Origin: Gottfriedia endophytica
GTDB lineage: Bacteria > Bacillota > Bacilli > Bacillales > Bacillaceae_G
DNA: 64,000 nt
Direction of reading: 5' to 3'
NCBI RefSeq assembly: GCF_017814275.1
Contig: NZ_JAGIYQ010000014.1
Coordinates: forward strand, 1 to 64,000
The notes beneath the pieces were generated by a model. The model made no database searches, had not been told where the DNA came from, and saw nothing but the letters and a program-made list of their open reading frames with translations. This document shows positions 35,925 through 45,011 of the stretch, in pieces. Numbering within the stretch: the stretch's first letter is position 1; the number at the start of each line of letters is the position of its first letter. A program made the position numbers and the translations under genes.

Positions 35925-37011
35925 AATAACCTTCCTTTTTCTCTACTTGCTGATCTTGTTGAAAAATTTCTTTATATATTTGATTGCCTTTTTCATAATC
36001 TTGCATTTGTCCAATATCTAACCAAAATTCACGAATTGGAAAAACTGTTGTCTCTTTAGATAAATTTATTGTATCTTGAAAAAGGTCTGTCATATTATAA
36101 AAAGTATTACAAGGAATTATTTGCAACATATCAGGACTTATACAATATATCCCAGCATTAACAAAATTTCGATGAATAGGTTTTTCTTCTATCCCTATCA
36201 ATCTTTGATTCAATGTTTTAATTACTCCATAGGGGACTTGGAATTCATAATCACGCACACACATTGTTGCACTTGATTGGTTTTCTTGATGAAATTGTAT
36301 TAGTTGATTAAAATTCATGTTAGTTAAAATATCACCATTCATTACTATGATTGGATCTGTAATGCTCTGTGGTAGCTTACTAAGAGCTCCTCCTGTACCT
36401 AAAGGAAACTCCTCCTCAATATAATTGATTATGATGTCAAACTCGTCCCCATCTTTAAAGTAGTTTTTAATGACATCTTTTTTATAGTTAACTGATAAAT
36501 AAAAGTTATAAAACCCTTGGCTCTTAAATCGTTCAATAATCGTTTCTAGAATAGGCTTATCTCCTACTTTTAACATAGGCTTAGGTATATCATTTGTTAA
36601 TGGCATTAATCTTGAGCCTAATCCTCCAGCCATAATAACCACAGCATTTTGTTGTCGAATATTTGAGTGCATGTCCTCTATAAGAGTAAAATCTATCACT
36701 CTACGATTAGGGTCTAATAATGGAAGAACGCGAATTCCTTTTAGTTTAATTTCCTTTATACTTGTAGAACTATATATTTCATTTTTAAACAAGTATACTG
36801 GATTCTCATTCATTATTTTTCCCACTGGTTCATGTAGAGTACTTCCTTTTAGGATTGCACGTCTTATATCTCCATCCGTAACAGAACCAACTAGTTGAGA
36901 ATATTCATTAATTACAAATGCAATTTGAAGAGCACCTTCATCTATGATTTTTAAGGCTTCTAAAATAGTACTGTTCTTTAATAGTAGTAATTTGTTAACA
37001 TCATATATCAT
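35911..37011 (-). CDS. ptmE: CBS-domain sugar-phosphate nucleotidyltransferase (PtmE-type)
   Basis: 366 residues. A pair of CBS domains (about 1-115) precedes a nucleotidyltransferase domain starting MAGGLGSRLMPLTNDIPKPML (about 128-148). This fusion is that of Campylobacter PtmE, which makes GDP-glucosamine to feed the GDP route to legionaminic acid. CBS domains suggest control by a nucleotide. No PtmA or PtmF partner is seen in the window, so the supply of its substrate must come from elsewhere. Confidence 0.82.
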   Translation of the reverse strand: MIYDVNKLLLLKNSTILEALKIIDEGALQIAFVINEYSQLVGSVTDGDIRRAILKGSTLHEPVGKIMNENPVYLFKNEIYSSTSIKEIKLKGIRVLPLLDPNRRVIDFTLIEDMHSNIRQQNAVVIMAGGLGSRLMPLTNDIPKPMLKVGDKPILETIIERFKSQGFYNFYLSVNYKKDVIKNYFKDGDEFDIIINYIEEEFPLGTGGALSKLPQSITDPIIVMNGDILTNMNFNQLIQFHQENQSSATMCVRDYEFQVPYGVIKTLNQRLIGIEEKPIHRNFVNAGIYCISPDMLQIIPCNTFYNMTDLFQDTINLSKETTVFPIREFWLDIGQMQDYEKGNQIYKEIFQQDQQVEKKEGYYVTQ

Positions 37012-37161
37012 AGGTACTTACCACCTAATAAGCATTATTTATTCTTAATTCCCTGTATTAAAAATAGTTCTACTTACCATCTCTAACCTGTAAATTAAGA
37101 GTTTTTCTATCAATCTAAGTTTATAACTTTAGAGTGTCTTTTCCCTTTCAAAGCGCCTTTT

Positions 37162-38730
37162 TTAACTAGCTATATAAAGCGAAAAAATATCATTCAACTC
37201 ATTCTTCCATAACATAAATTGAGGTACTACATGTTTCAAAAGTTTATCTTCAACCAATTTCCAACTATCACTCTCGAAATACCCGATCATTTCCAAAAGA
37301 GACGTTTTTAATTCTTCATTTAAAGTCTTAATATTGTTTTGTGGTAAATTTTTTTCAAACTTATTAACTTGCTGTTCTATTGCACTATAAGCATCAAGTA
37401 TATCCTGCATAACCCCAATAGCTTCATGGTATTTTCCAGTAGATATCTTTGAAATAACATAATCAAATCCATCATTCATTGTGTGGGTAATATCTAAAAT
37501 ACCAGACATAACCTGAAATGAACTAATTAATTTGTAATCTGTTTTTATATTATTTATTATTTTTGCATTTATCGTGAAATTCTCATTAAAGTTAAACACA
37601 TAGTTTTTACTTCCGCAGTTAAATGATTTACCTTCATTATCTAAGAAATCATTTGTTCTTTTTTCTTTTAGTAATCCATTTTCCTTGTCTAGTTCCACAA
37701 CATGATCGAAAAGCTTACGCAAGGATGCATCCATTGCGTGACCATATTTTTTAAAGAGATTACCATCAATGTCATCTTTAGTAATACGTTTATAGTATGT
37801 ATAATTATAATTTGATAGCAATGCTACTAATCTATCTTTATCATCAACTGAAGCAATCTCATCCTCTTCACAATGAAATATATAATAACGAGTATCAGAT
37901 TTTACTCTATGTTCGCTAACTAACAAACTTCGAATTAATTTATTAGCATCCCCAAAATATCTCGGAGATGTTTCATCTAAGATTGTCCAAGGATTGTTAT
38001 ATGCGAATGGGATAGAATAATTCTTATTATTCCAATTTATATTAGCAACGTAATCATTCGCAAAAATTTCCCTACCTACAATATTTTTCATCTCAGCAAG
38101 TGAAAACCCCGAATTATCTATTACTACAGAAAAGGTATTAGGTGCATATTTCCCACAAAGCATAGCTATATAACCACCGTATGAGCTTCCGTATGCAATA
38201 ATTTTTCTGGTATTTATATTAGGGTATTTTTTAAGAACATCCCCAAGTACTGTAAGACAATCTATAGCAGGTAAAAATCCAAAAGACTGATATTCCTCTC
38301 GCGCTGTTACCATTAACGCTTGACAGCGGGGGTCTAATGAATTTAACCCTTTACTTTCTAAAATTTGAACTACTTTCAGATAAAAATCATTTTTGGAAGA
38401 TATTTCATTCCAATATTCCCTCGAAACTCCATAAACTTTTTCCATATTAATAACGAAATGCTCATCTAGATTAATTTCTAATCCCCTAAATATCCCAAAA
38501 TAATTTAATGACACAACAATACAATTGTACTTATCAGCAAGATACGGGTTTAATTTTTCTAAATAATATTCTGAGTTAGCAATTCCACCAAAACCGGGTA
38601 TTGATAAGATCAATCCAGTTTCTGAATTTATCCCTTCGTTAGGTAAAGTAACATAATAGTCTAGTTCATTTCTTAAGTAACCTAGTTCGATATCTTCGTG
38701 TGGTTGGATATTGAAACTATAAGTTCTCAT
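37162..38730 (-). CDS. DUF2920-family alpha/beta-hydrolase-like protein of the flagellar sugar island
   Basis: 522 residues. The N-terminal ~350 residues look like an alpha/beta hydrolase: ILSIPGFGG (oxyanion region, about 43), the nucleophile elbow GSSYGG (about 186-191), an acidic residue in HCEEDE (about 290), and a histidine in KKYGHAMD (about 330). The remaining ~170 residues are helical. The family is known from flagellin-modification islands of Campylobacter and some Bacillus; function is not established. It could add, remove or transfer an acyl group on the sugar (inference). It has about 150-base gaps on both sides, unlike its tightly packed neighbours, so it may be transcribed separately. 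Confidence 0.75.
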   Translation of the reverse strand: MRTYSFNIQPHEDIELGYLRNELDYYVTLPNEGINSETGLILSIPGFGGIANSEYYLEKLNPYLADKYNCIVVSLNYFGIFRGLEINLDEHFVINMEKVYGVSREYWNEISSKNDFYLKVVQILESKGLNSLDPRCQALMVTAREEYQSFGFLPAIDCLTVLGDVLKKYPNINTRKIIAYGSSYGGYIAMLCGKYAPNTFSVVIDNSGFSLAEMKNIVGREIFANDYVANINWNNKNYSIPFAYNNPWTILDETSPRYFGDANKLIRSLLVSEHRVKSDTRYYIFHCEEDEIASVDDKDRLVALLSNYNYTYYKRITKDDIDGNLFKKYGHAMDASLRKLFDHVVELDKENGLLKEKRTNDFLDNEGKSFNCGSKNYVFNFNENFTINAKIINNIKTDYKLISSFQVMSGILDITHTMNDGFDYVISKISTGKYHEAIGVMQDILDAYSAIEQQVNKFEKNLPQNNIKTLNEELKTSLLEMIGYFESDSWKLVEDKLLKHVVPQFMLWKNELNDIFSLYIAS

Positions 38731-38886
38731 TGTTTTTGCCCCCGCTTGTCTAGGTGTATATTTTTACTTATAGATTAGGCTTACATCTTTTTAACCCTTA
38801 TCAAATTGACACCTAGTTTATTTAGTACAACGTAAATTTTTTATTCATAAAAAGAAATTCCTTACTATCATCTACCAGTTATCTTT

Positions 38887-39558
38887 TCAATAGGTTTCTT
38901 TATTTGCTATTACAACCCATTCTTTCACTTCTTGTTGCAAATTGTCCGCTGTCCTACTAACCATCTCTAACTCTTTAATTGAGAAACCTTTTAACAGTTT
39001 AGGTATGTCTTCTTTTTTTGTAAATCTTGAGTAACCTTTACCTTTTAAAGGGCCTTCGTCAACAATCCATGCATTATAGCCTACTAATTCCCCTGTATTA
39101 AATCCCCAACTGCCTTCAGCAAAAGTTTTTGTATATAATAACCCACCATTCTTTAGTTTTTTATGAATCTGTTCATATATTTTTATAGAATCATTAAATT
39201 CGTTACAGCATATAGCTTCGTTATCAATAATTAAATCAAACATATTATCTTCATATGGAAGACTAGAAAAATCCCCAATTTTCAATTCTACTTTTGCATA
39301 TGGAAATTCATTATTAATTCTTTCACTTGCTATCTTTATCGCTTCCGCTGATCCGTCAATCCCATAACAAGAAAATCCCTCTTTAGCCACAAACCATAAA
39401 TTTGCTCCAGTACCACAGCCAATTTCTAAAATTTTTATTTCCTGCCTATTTTCTACTTTATAAAAGTTCCTTGCAACACATCTAATTACATCTTCAGAAG
39501 GATACTTTCCCCATTCTTGATTCTTAAATATTTTCTCCCAAACTTCGTCCCATGCCAT
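38887..39558 (-). CDS. Class I SAM-dependent methyltransferase of the sugar island
   Basis: 223 residues. The SAM-binding motif ILEIGCGTGANL lies about 41-52, followed by the acidic GIDGS (about 65), DNMFDLIIDNEAICC (about 100) and a C-terminal substrate region. It starts 2 bases after the acetyltransferase-like gene, so it is in the same operon. A likely role is O- or N-methylation of the nonulosonic acid or its linkage, as many flagellar legionaminic acids carry methyl groups; substrate unproven. Confidence 0.82.
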   Translation of the reverse strand: MAWDEVWEKIFKNQEWGKYPSEDVIRCVARNFYKVENRQEIKILEIGCGTGANLWFVAKEGFSCYGIDGSAEAIKIASERINNEFPYAKVELKIGDFSSLPYEDNMFDLIIDNEAICCNEFNDSIKIYEQIHKKLKNGGLLYTKTFAEGSWGFNTGELVGYNAWIVDEGPLKGKGYSRFTKKEDIPKLLKGFSIKELEMVSRTADNLQQEVKEWVVIANKETY

Positions 39559-39560
39559 TG

Positions 39561-40559
39561 TTAATTCTCCCTATAAAATAAAATCTTATTTGTATCTAAA
39601 TTATTTTTTTTATACTCTTCTTTTAATTTTCTATATTGATTTTTTCTATAGATTTGGCTACCTATATGATACTCTAGTAATTTATCTGAAAATCCTTTTT
39701 TAAAATGTAATAATGAATCATCTTCGCTCGTTGTAAATCCCCCACCAAGTAACAACTTCTTAAAGTTTCTTTTCTTAGAGAAATCTATAGCTTTTTTCAT
39801 CATTAAAAAAGAAATTCCAAACTTTTTACCCATGTCATTAGTACAACCTAAGTGATAATTAACTTCTTCTCCGTCCCAAATGTAAATATTAACACCTACT
39901 AGTTCCCCGTTATAATGACTAGTACAAATAAATGAATGGGACCAGTTAACTAAACTTTCAAAGTATTTTTTATTAAAAAAATAAAACTCGCTTGTATTTT
40001 TTTCTTTCATAGCAGATGTATATAAAAGGAAAATTTCATTTAATACTTTTGAATCTACTTCTTCGACTATTTTTGTATCATGATTTATTTTTTTAGTTCG
40101 ATTAATAACTCTTTTTACTCTATATTTATAATTCTCTTCTATATTAGTTGGAGTTAAATCTACTTCAACTACATATCTATTAAAAAAGTGATCTGTTTCT
40201 AAAAAATTATAATTTTGTAGTGTTGGATGAAGTCGAAAAAAACCTGCAATGAATCTATTATTATTTGCCCACTTTACAAATTCATTATTAGCCCTTTTAA
40301 TAAATTCTTTGGATTCAGTATTACTTATTGAACCTCCATATCCATATTGTGATTGAATATCAGTTATATTCCGATAATTACTTATATGTATAGGTAAATA
40401 GAAGATATCCTGTTCTTCTTTATATACAAAAAATTCTGGTTGAATGGATTGGTCTCTATATGAGTCAATCATTACATACTCTGGATGAAGTGTTGGTGCT
40501 TTTACTTTATCCGGAAAAGATTCGTAAATTCTAATTGCTTCTTCATAAGTAACTATCAT
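39561..40559 (-). CDS. GNAT/FemAB-like acyltransferase of the sugar island
   Basis: 332 residues in two GNAT-like halves: the second (about 165-300) includes a conserved GELVGVNIYIWDG and GCTNDMGKKFGISFLMMKKAI, the pattern of FemAB/CelD-type transferases. It overlaps legI by 4 bases and lies next to the methyltransferase. It may acylate the amino group at C7 or add an amino acid, standing in for the LegH N-acetyltransferase that is otherwise missing. That role is inference. Confidence 0.72.
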   Translation of the reverse strand: MIVTYEEAIRIYESFPDKVKAPTLHPEYVMIDSYRDQSIQPEFFVYKEEQDIFYLPIHISNYRNITDIQSQYGYGGSISNTESKEFIKRANNEFVKWANNNRFIAGFFRLHPTLQNYNFLETDHFFNRYVVEVDLTPTNIEENYKYRVKRVINRTKKINHDTKIVEEVDSKVLNEIFLLYTSAMKEKNTSEFYFFNKKYFESLVNWSHSFICTSHYNGELVGVNIYIWDGEEVNYHLGCTNDMGKKFGISFLMMKKAIDFSKKRNFKKLLLGGGFTTSEDDSLLHFKKGFSDKLLEYHIGSQIYRKNQYRKLKEEYKKNNLDTNKILFYREN

Positions 40560-41635
40560 ATATCTTTTATAACCTCATCGTATTCATAAGCTCTATTTGA
40601 TCGTTTTCCAAGAATTTTAAAAATCTCCATTGGACTAATCCCTGTACCAGGACGTTTAAATGTCACATTATCCCATGACAATAAATCACCTTTATTAATC
40701 TCAGTAGCAGCAACTAAACTTTTTCTAGCGATTTGGATATTTTTATATTCTGATGAAGTTGGAACCTTTCTACCATTCCCTATACTTTTTTCAATTATTC
40801 TTATACCCTTTATTAATTCGTTTAATTCTTTTGGATTTAAAGATGCTTTATGATCTGGCCCCGGTAAATCTTTATCCAGTGTAATATGTTTCTCAATAAT
40901 CGTTGCTCCCATTGCTACAGCTGCTTGAGAAATTACGATACCTTCTGTATGATCCGAATACCCAACTTCTAAACCAAATGTGTTTCTAATTGTCTCAATA
41001 CTATTTAAATTAACATCCTCATAAGGTGTTGGATACTCAGTATTACAATGTAATAAAGCTACCTTTTCTTTTAATAACTCTAAAGAAGTAGGTTGGAAAT
41101 ATGTATCAAAACACTCTTGAATAGTAGCAGGGATTCTCTTTTCTATATATCCGAATGCTAGTATCGCTAAAGCTGTCTCAATTTCACTTAACGTACTCAT
41201 TCCTGTAGAAAGAATGATATTACAGTTGGCTATAGCGGTATTAAGTAATAATAGGGGATTAGTAATCTCTCCGGATGGGATTTTAATCGTCTTTAGGTTA
41301 AATTCATTTACTAATAAGTCCAAACTTTCTAAATCAAATGGTGAAGACATAAATTCGATTCCACAGTTCTTACAATGATGAATTAATTCTTCAAATTGGC
41401 TTTTATTAAATTCAAGTTTTTTTACCATTTCGAACTGAGATTCATTATCATCCGTATTTTCTAGTTGGTATTCAGCTTTTGGTGCATACATACTTATTTC
41501 ATTTTCAGTAATAAATGTTTGAAATTTAACAGCATCTGCCCCTGCGTCCCTTGCAACTTCAATAAGTTTTTTAGCTAATTCAAGAGAGCCATTATGATTT
41601 ACTCCCGCTTCTGCAATAACGTATGTTCTTGTCAT
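40556..41635 (-). CDS. legI: Legionaminic acid synthase (NeuB family)
   Basis: 359 residues. The TIM barrel opens with IAEAGVNHNGSLELA and has DAVKFQTF and GYSDHTEG; the C-terminal SAF (antifreeze-like) domain spans about 295-355 (VAATEINKGDLL). It condenses a 2,4-diamino-hexose with phosphoenolpyruvate to give the nine-carbon acid. The SAF domain and the metal histidines are all present. Adjacent legG supplies its substrate. Confidence 0.92.
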   Translation of the reverse strand: MTRTYVIAEAGVNHNGSLELAKKLIEVARDAGADAVKFQTFITENEISMYAPKAEYQLENTDDNESQFEMVKKLEFNKSQFEELIHHCKNCGIEFMSSPFDLESLDLLVNEFNLKTIKIPSGEITNPLLLLNTAIANCNIILSTGMSTLSEIETALAILAFGYIEKRIPATIQECFDTYFQPTSLELLKEKVALLHCNTEYPTPYEDVNLNSIETIRNTFGLEVGYSDHTEGIVISQAAVAMGATIIEKHITLDKDLPGPDHKASLNPKELNELIKGIRIIEKSIGNGRKVPTSSEYKNIQIARKSLVAATEINKGDLLSWDNVTFKRPGTGISPMEIFKILGKRSNRAYEYDEVIKDI

Positions 41636-41650
41636 AGTAAACCCCTTATT

Positions 41651-42820
41651 TTATAAATCTTTTATATTATTAAACTTTTTCTTTACGATATTTTTTAAGT
41701 CAATTCTACCTAACTCTTGTTTAATTAAATTAGAAGCCTTACCGTTTCCATACAAAGAAATAGTTGATTCTAATTTCTGTTGAAAAGTATCAGTTAATAC
41801 ATACTGTATCGCATTTTTAATTTCTACTGCTTCAGATGAACAGCTTACTACTGATTTAGCCATCAGCCTTCCTTCTTGGCGATTCCCAATATTTATAGTT
41901 GGTTTTTTTAGCATTGGAACCTCAATTAAACCACTAGAAGAATTACCAACAACTATATCAACTGCTTTTATTGCACTTAGATATTTTACCTGCCCTAGAG
42001 AATCAACAAGTTTACTTCTCTCCTTATTTCTTTGTACAAACTCCCGAATGATTTCATTGATTCTATTCCCCTCAGAATCCGAATTACATTTTGTAAATAA
42101 TAATTTCGCTTTTGGAAAATGCTCTAATGCTTTTAATAACTCGATTACTTGTTCTACACTATTCTCTTCAAGCGTTACAGGATGAAAAGTTATTAAAAAT
42201 GATAGATTATCAAATCGAAAATCCAACTCGTTTTCTAATTCTTCTTTAGTTAATAGATTAAGTTTAAAAATATTATCTAACCCTGGAGCCCCATAATTAA
42301 ATACCGAATCAGGCATCTCTCCAAGTTGAACTACCCTATTTTTATATTCTTCATTAGCTACAAAATGAATATGAGACATCTTAGTAATAGCATGTCTAAT
42401 ATTATCATCCATCGCACCTTCTGTTATTTCTCCTCCATGCAAATGAGCTATAGGAATATTCATTAACATAGCACTTTGTACAGCTGCTAATATTTCATAT
42501 CGATCTCCTAGGACAACTAATACATCAGGTTTTAAGCGATTCAAACTATCTGCAAATCCAATAACTCCCAGTCCTACCGATTTTACTACCCCAACTTTAT
42601 TATCACTCGATACTTGGGTCTCTACTTTTTCATTAATATAAAAACCATCTTTTTCTATTTCTTTATAAGTAAGTCCAAATTCTGGGGACAAATGCATTCC
42701 AGTAACGATTAACTGTAATTCTAATTCAGGATCTTCATCAATTTCTTTCATTAGCCAATATAACAAACCGTATTCGGCACGACTCCCCGTTACAACACAT
42801 ATTTTCCTTCTTTTCATCAT
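41651..42820 (-). CDS. legG: NDP-sugar hydrolysing 2-epimerase (LegG/NeuC type)
   Basis: 389 residues, a GT-B fold epimerase: VTGSRAEYGLL at the start, VLGDRYEILA (about 103), HLHGGEITEGAMDD (about 128), GNSSSGLIEVP (about 292). It removes the nucleotide and inverts C2 to give the free mannose-configured sugar. Its presence, and absence of a PseG-like gene, separates this pathway from pseudaminate synthesis. It overlaps legC by 4 bases. Confidence 0.9.
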   Translation of the reverse strand: MMKRRKICVVTGSRAEYGLLYWLMKEIDEDPELELQLIVTGMHLSPEFGLTYKEIEKDGFYINEKVETQVSSDNKVGVVKSVGLGVIGFADSLNRLKPDVLVVLGDRYEILAAVQSAMLMNIPIAHLHGGEITEGAMDDNIRHAITKMSHIHFVANEEYKNRVVQLGEMPDSVFNYGAPGLDNIFKLNLLTKEELENELDFRFDNLSFLITFHPVTLEENSVEQVIELLKALEHFPKAKLLFTKCNSDSEGNRINEIIREFVQRNKERSKLVDSLGQVKYLSAIKAVDIVVGNSSSGLIEVPMLKKPTINIGNRQEGRLMAKSVVSCSSEAVEIKNAIQYVLTDTFQQKLESTISLYGNGKASNLIKQELGRIDLKNIVKKKFNNIKDL

Positions 42821-43983
42821 TTCTCCCCTAACAGTACACTGCTTGGTATATTAATTATTCTTTTTTCTAGGAGCTCTGCCCCCTCTAAACTCATTCGAGG
42901 GCAATCCTTATACATCTCTAATGTATGTAACGATTTCCATACTGGACGAGACATGATTCCTTGATTATTTAGTTCTGTAAGTATTTCATCTCTTTGATAA
43001 ATGTTATTTATATCTAACAAAATAGTATTTAACCAATAATTACTTTCTGAAAATTCTTGTTCCTTATAAACAGATAAACCTTGTACATTACTTAATCTAT
43101 CAATATATTGATTGGCAAGTTTTCTTTTTGAAGTAAGAAAGTAATCAATGTTCTCTAGTTGTGCCACTCCAATCGCAGCATTTATATTGGGTAACCGATA
43201 ATTATATCCAATGCAATCATGTATAAAATCCCATTTATGAGGTATCTTTGCCGTAGTAGTTATATGTTTAGCCATTTTCGCAATTTCTAAGTCATTTGTT
43301 AAAATGGCACCACCGCCACCTGTTGTGACAATTTTATTTCCATTAAAACTTAATGCAGCAATCTTTCCAAAATTACCTGTATGAATACCCTTATAATAAG
43401 AACCCAATGATTCAGCTGCATCTTCAACTAATTCTAGATGGTATTTTTCAGCTATTTTTACTAATAATTCTATATTAACTGGATGTCCAAATGTGTGCAT
43501 AGGTACTAACGCCTTAATTCTTCTTCCCGTTAATTTATTAAAACACTCATTTTTTCTTATTATCGTTATTTCTTCAAGGTAAGCATCTAACTTTATAGGA
43601 TCTATACCTAAAGATTCCTCTTCACTATCAACAAAATGAGGAATAGCCCCACAATATGTAACAGCATTTGCTGTCGCAACAAAGGTTAAAGTTGGAATAA
43701 GTACTTCATCATTCTCGATTACCCCAACTAACTTTAGGCACATATGCAGTGCCGCTGTACCATTTACAACGACAATTGCTTTTTTCATTCCAGTAAATTC
43801 TGCCAATTTCTCTTCAAACAAATCTACATAGGAACCAACCGAAGATACCCACCCTGATTCAATGCAATCTGTTACATATTTTAATTCATTACCTTTAAGA
43901 TTCGGCTCGTGCAAAGCATTAAAGCCTATCGGTAAAATATCCTTTAAAATTGAAACAAGTTGAGGAATATTAACTTTACTCAT
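42817..43983 (-). CDS. legC: PLP-dependent 4-aminotransferase (LegC type)
   Basis: 388 residues of the DegT/DnrJ/EryC1 family. The PLP lysine lies in SFNGNKIVTTGGGG (about residue 190), with VNGTAALHM binding the cofactor phosphate (about 74) and EDAAESLGS near 165. It aminates the 4-keto sugar made by LegB. It overlaps both neighbours by 4 bases. Confidence 0.9.
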   Translation of the reverse strand: MSKVNIPQLVSILKDILPIGFNALHEPNLKGNELKYVTDCIESGWVSSVGSYVDLFEEKLAEFTGMKKAIVVVNGTAALHMCLKLVGVIENDEVLIPTLTFVATANAVTYCGAIPHFVDSEEESLGIDPIKLDAYLEEITIIRKNECFNKLTGRRIKALVPMHTFGHPVNIELLVKIAEKYHLELVEDAAESLGSYYKGIHTGNFGKIAALSFNGNKIVTTGGGGAILTNDLEIAKMAKHITTTAKIPHKWDFIHDCIGYNYRLPNINAAIGVAQLENIDYFLTSKRKLANQYIDRLSNVQGLSVYKEQEFSESNYWLNTILLDINNIYQRDEILTELNNQGIMSRPVWKSLHTLEMYKDCPRMSLEGAELLEKRIINIPSSVLLGEK

Positions 43984-44990
43984 ATGTTATAAACATCTGC
44001 CTTATATTGTTTTAAGTTTTCTTTATTAGTAAACCATTCAATAGTCTCTGATAATCCTTTCTTAAACCCTTCTATGCCGCCATATTTAGGTTCCCATCCT
44101 AATAGTGATTTAGCTTTAGAATTATCCGCCCATAATCTTTCTACTTCACTTTTCTCAGGGCGTAAACGTTGTTCGTCAGTTTCAATTTCATATTGAACAT
44201 TCATAAGAGATGCTATCGTTGAAACAGTTTCACCTATAGAAACTTCAAAATTACTTCCAATATTAATTACTTCACCGACTGATTTTTCAGACTTCATTAC
44301 AGATACAAAACCATCTACAGTATCTTTTACATAATTAAAATCTCTAGTTGGATGGAGTGATCCTAGTTTAAGTTTATCTATACCGTTAGCAAATTGTGTA
44401 ATAATTGTAGGAATTACAGCTCTAGCAGATTGTCTTGGGCCATAAGTATTAAAAGGTCGAATTATAGATACAGGGACTCCAAAAGAAGAATAAAAGCTCA
44501 TCGCAATTTGATCAGCTCCAATCTTGCTAGCCGAGTACGGGGATTGTCCATTGAGAGGATGATCTTCCGTAATCGGAACAAATTGTGCCGTTCCATATAC
44601 CTCACTAGTTGATGTATGAACTACTTTTTGTAATTCTAATTCTCTTGCAGCTTGAACTACATTTAATGTTCCTTTTACGTTCGTATCAATATAAGTGGCA
44701 GGAGAATGGTATGAATATGGGATGGCTATTAAGGAAGCTAAGTGAAGAACCACATCACAACCTTCCATTGATTTCTTGACCCCATATGGATCTCTTATAT
44801 CTCCAGAAAATACGTCGATATCTCTTTTTATATTCTCTGGAGTATGATCTAACCATCCCCAAGAGTTAAATGAATTATAGTTCACAAAAGCCTTGACCTT
44901 ATGTCCTTGACAAACTAATTTTTCAGTTAAATGAGAACCAATAAAACCATCTGCTCCAGTTACTAATATTTTCTGTATTGTCATATTCAT
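43980..44990 (-). CDS. legB: NDP-GlcNAc 4,6-dehydratase, SDR type (LegB)
   Basis: 336 residues of the extended SDR family: NAD-binding GADGFIGSHL (about 13), STSEVYG (about 126) and the catalytic Y-x-x-x-K in PYSASKIGAD (about 151). The first dedicated step, it makes the 4-keto-6-deoxy sugar. It is the first sugar gene after maf. Whether it uses GDP or UDP sugar cannot be read from the sequence, although the PtmE gene favours GDP. Confidence 0.9.
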   Translation of the reverse strand: MNMTIQKILVTGADGFIGSHLTEKLVCQGHKVKAFVNYNSFNSWGWLDHTPENIKRDIDVFSGDIRDPYGVKKSMEGCDVVLHLASLIAIPYSYHSPATYIDTNVKGTLNVVQAARELELQKVVHTSTSEVYGTAQFVPITEDHPLNGQSPYSASKIGADQIAMSFYSSFGVPVSIIRPFNTYGPRQSARAVIPTIITQFANGIDKLKLGSLHPTRDFNYVKDTVDGFVSVMKSEKSVGEVINIGSNFEVSIGETVSTIASLMNVQYEIETDEQRLRPEKSEVERLWADNSKAKSLLGWEPKYGGIEGFKKGLSETIEWFTNKENLKQYKADVYNI

Positions 44991-45011
44991 TCAATCCTTA
45001 TTTTTAAGTTT

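Noticed and set aside
43980-44990. PseB of a pseudaminic acid pathway
   Set aside because: The next genes include a NeuC/LegG-type epimerase and a PtmE-type enzyme but no PseG or PseH, so a legionaminate-type route fits better.
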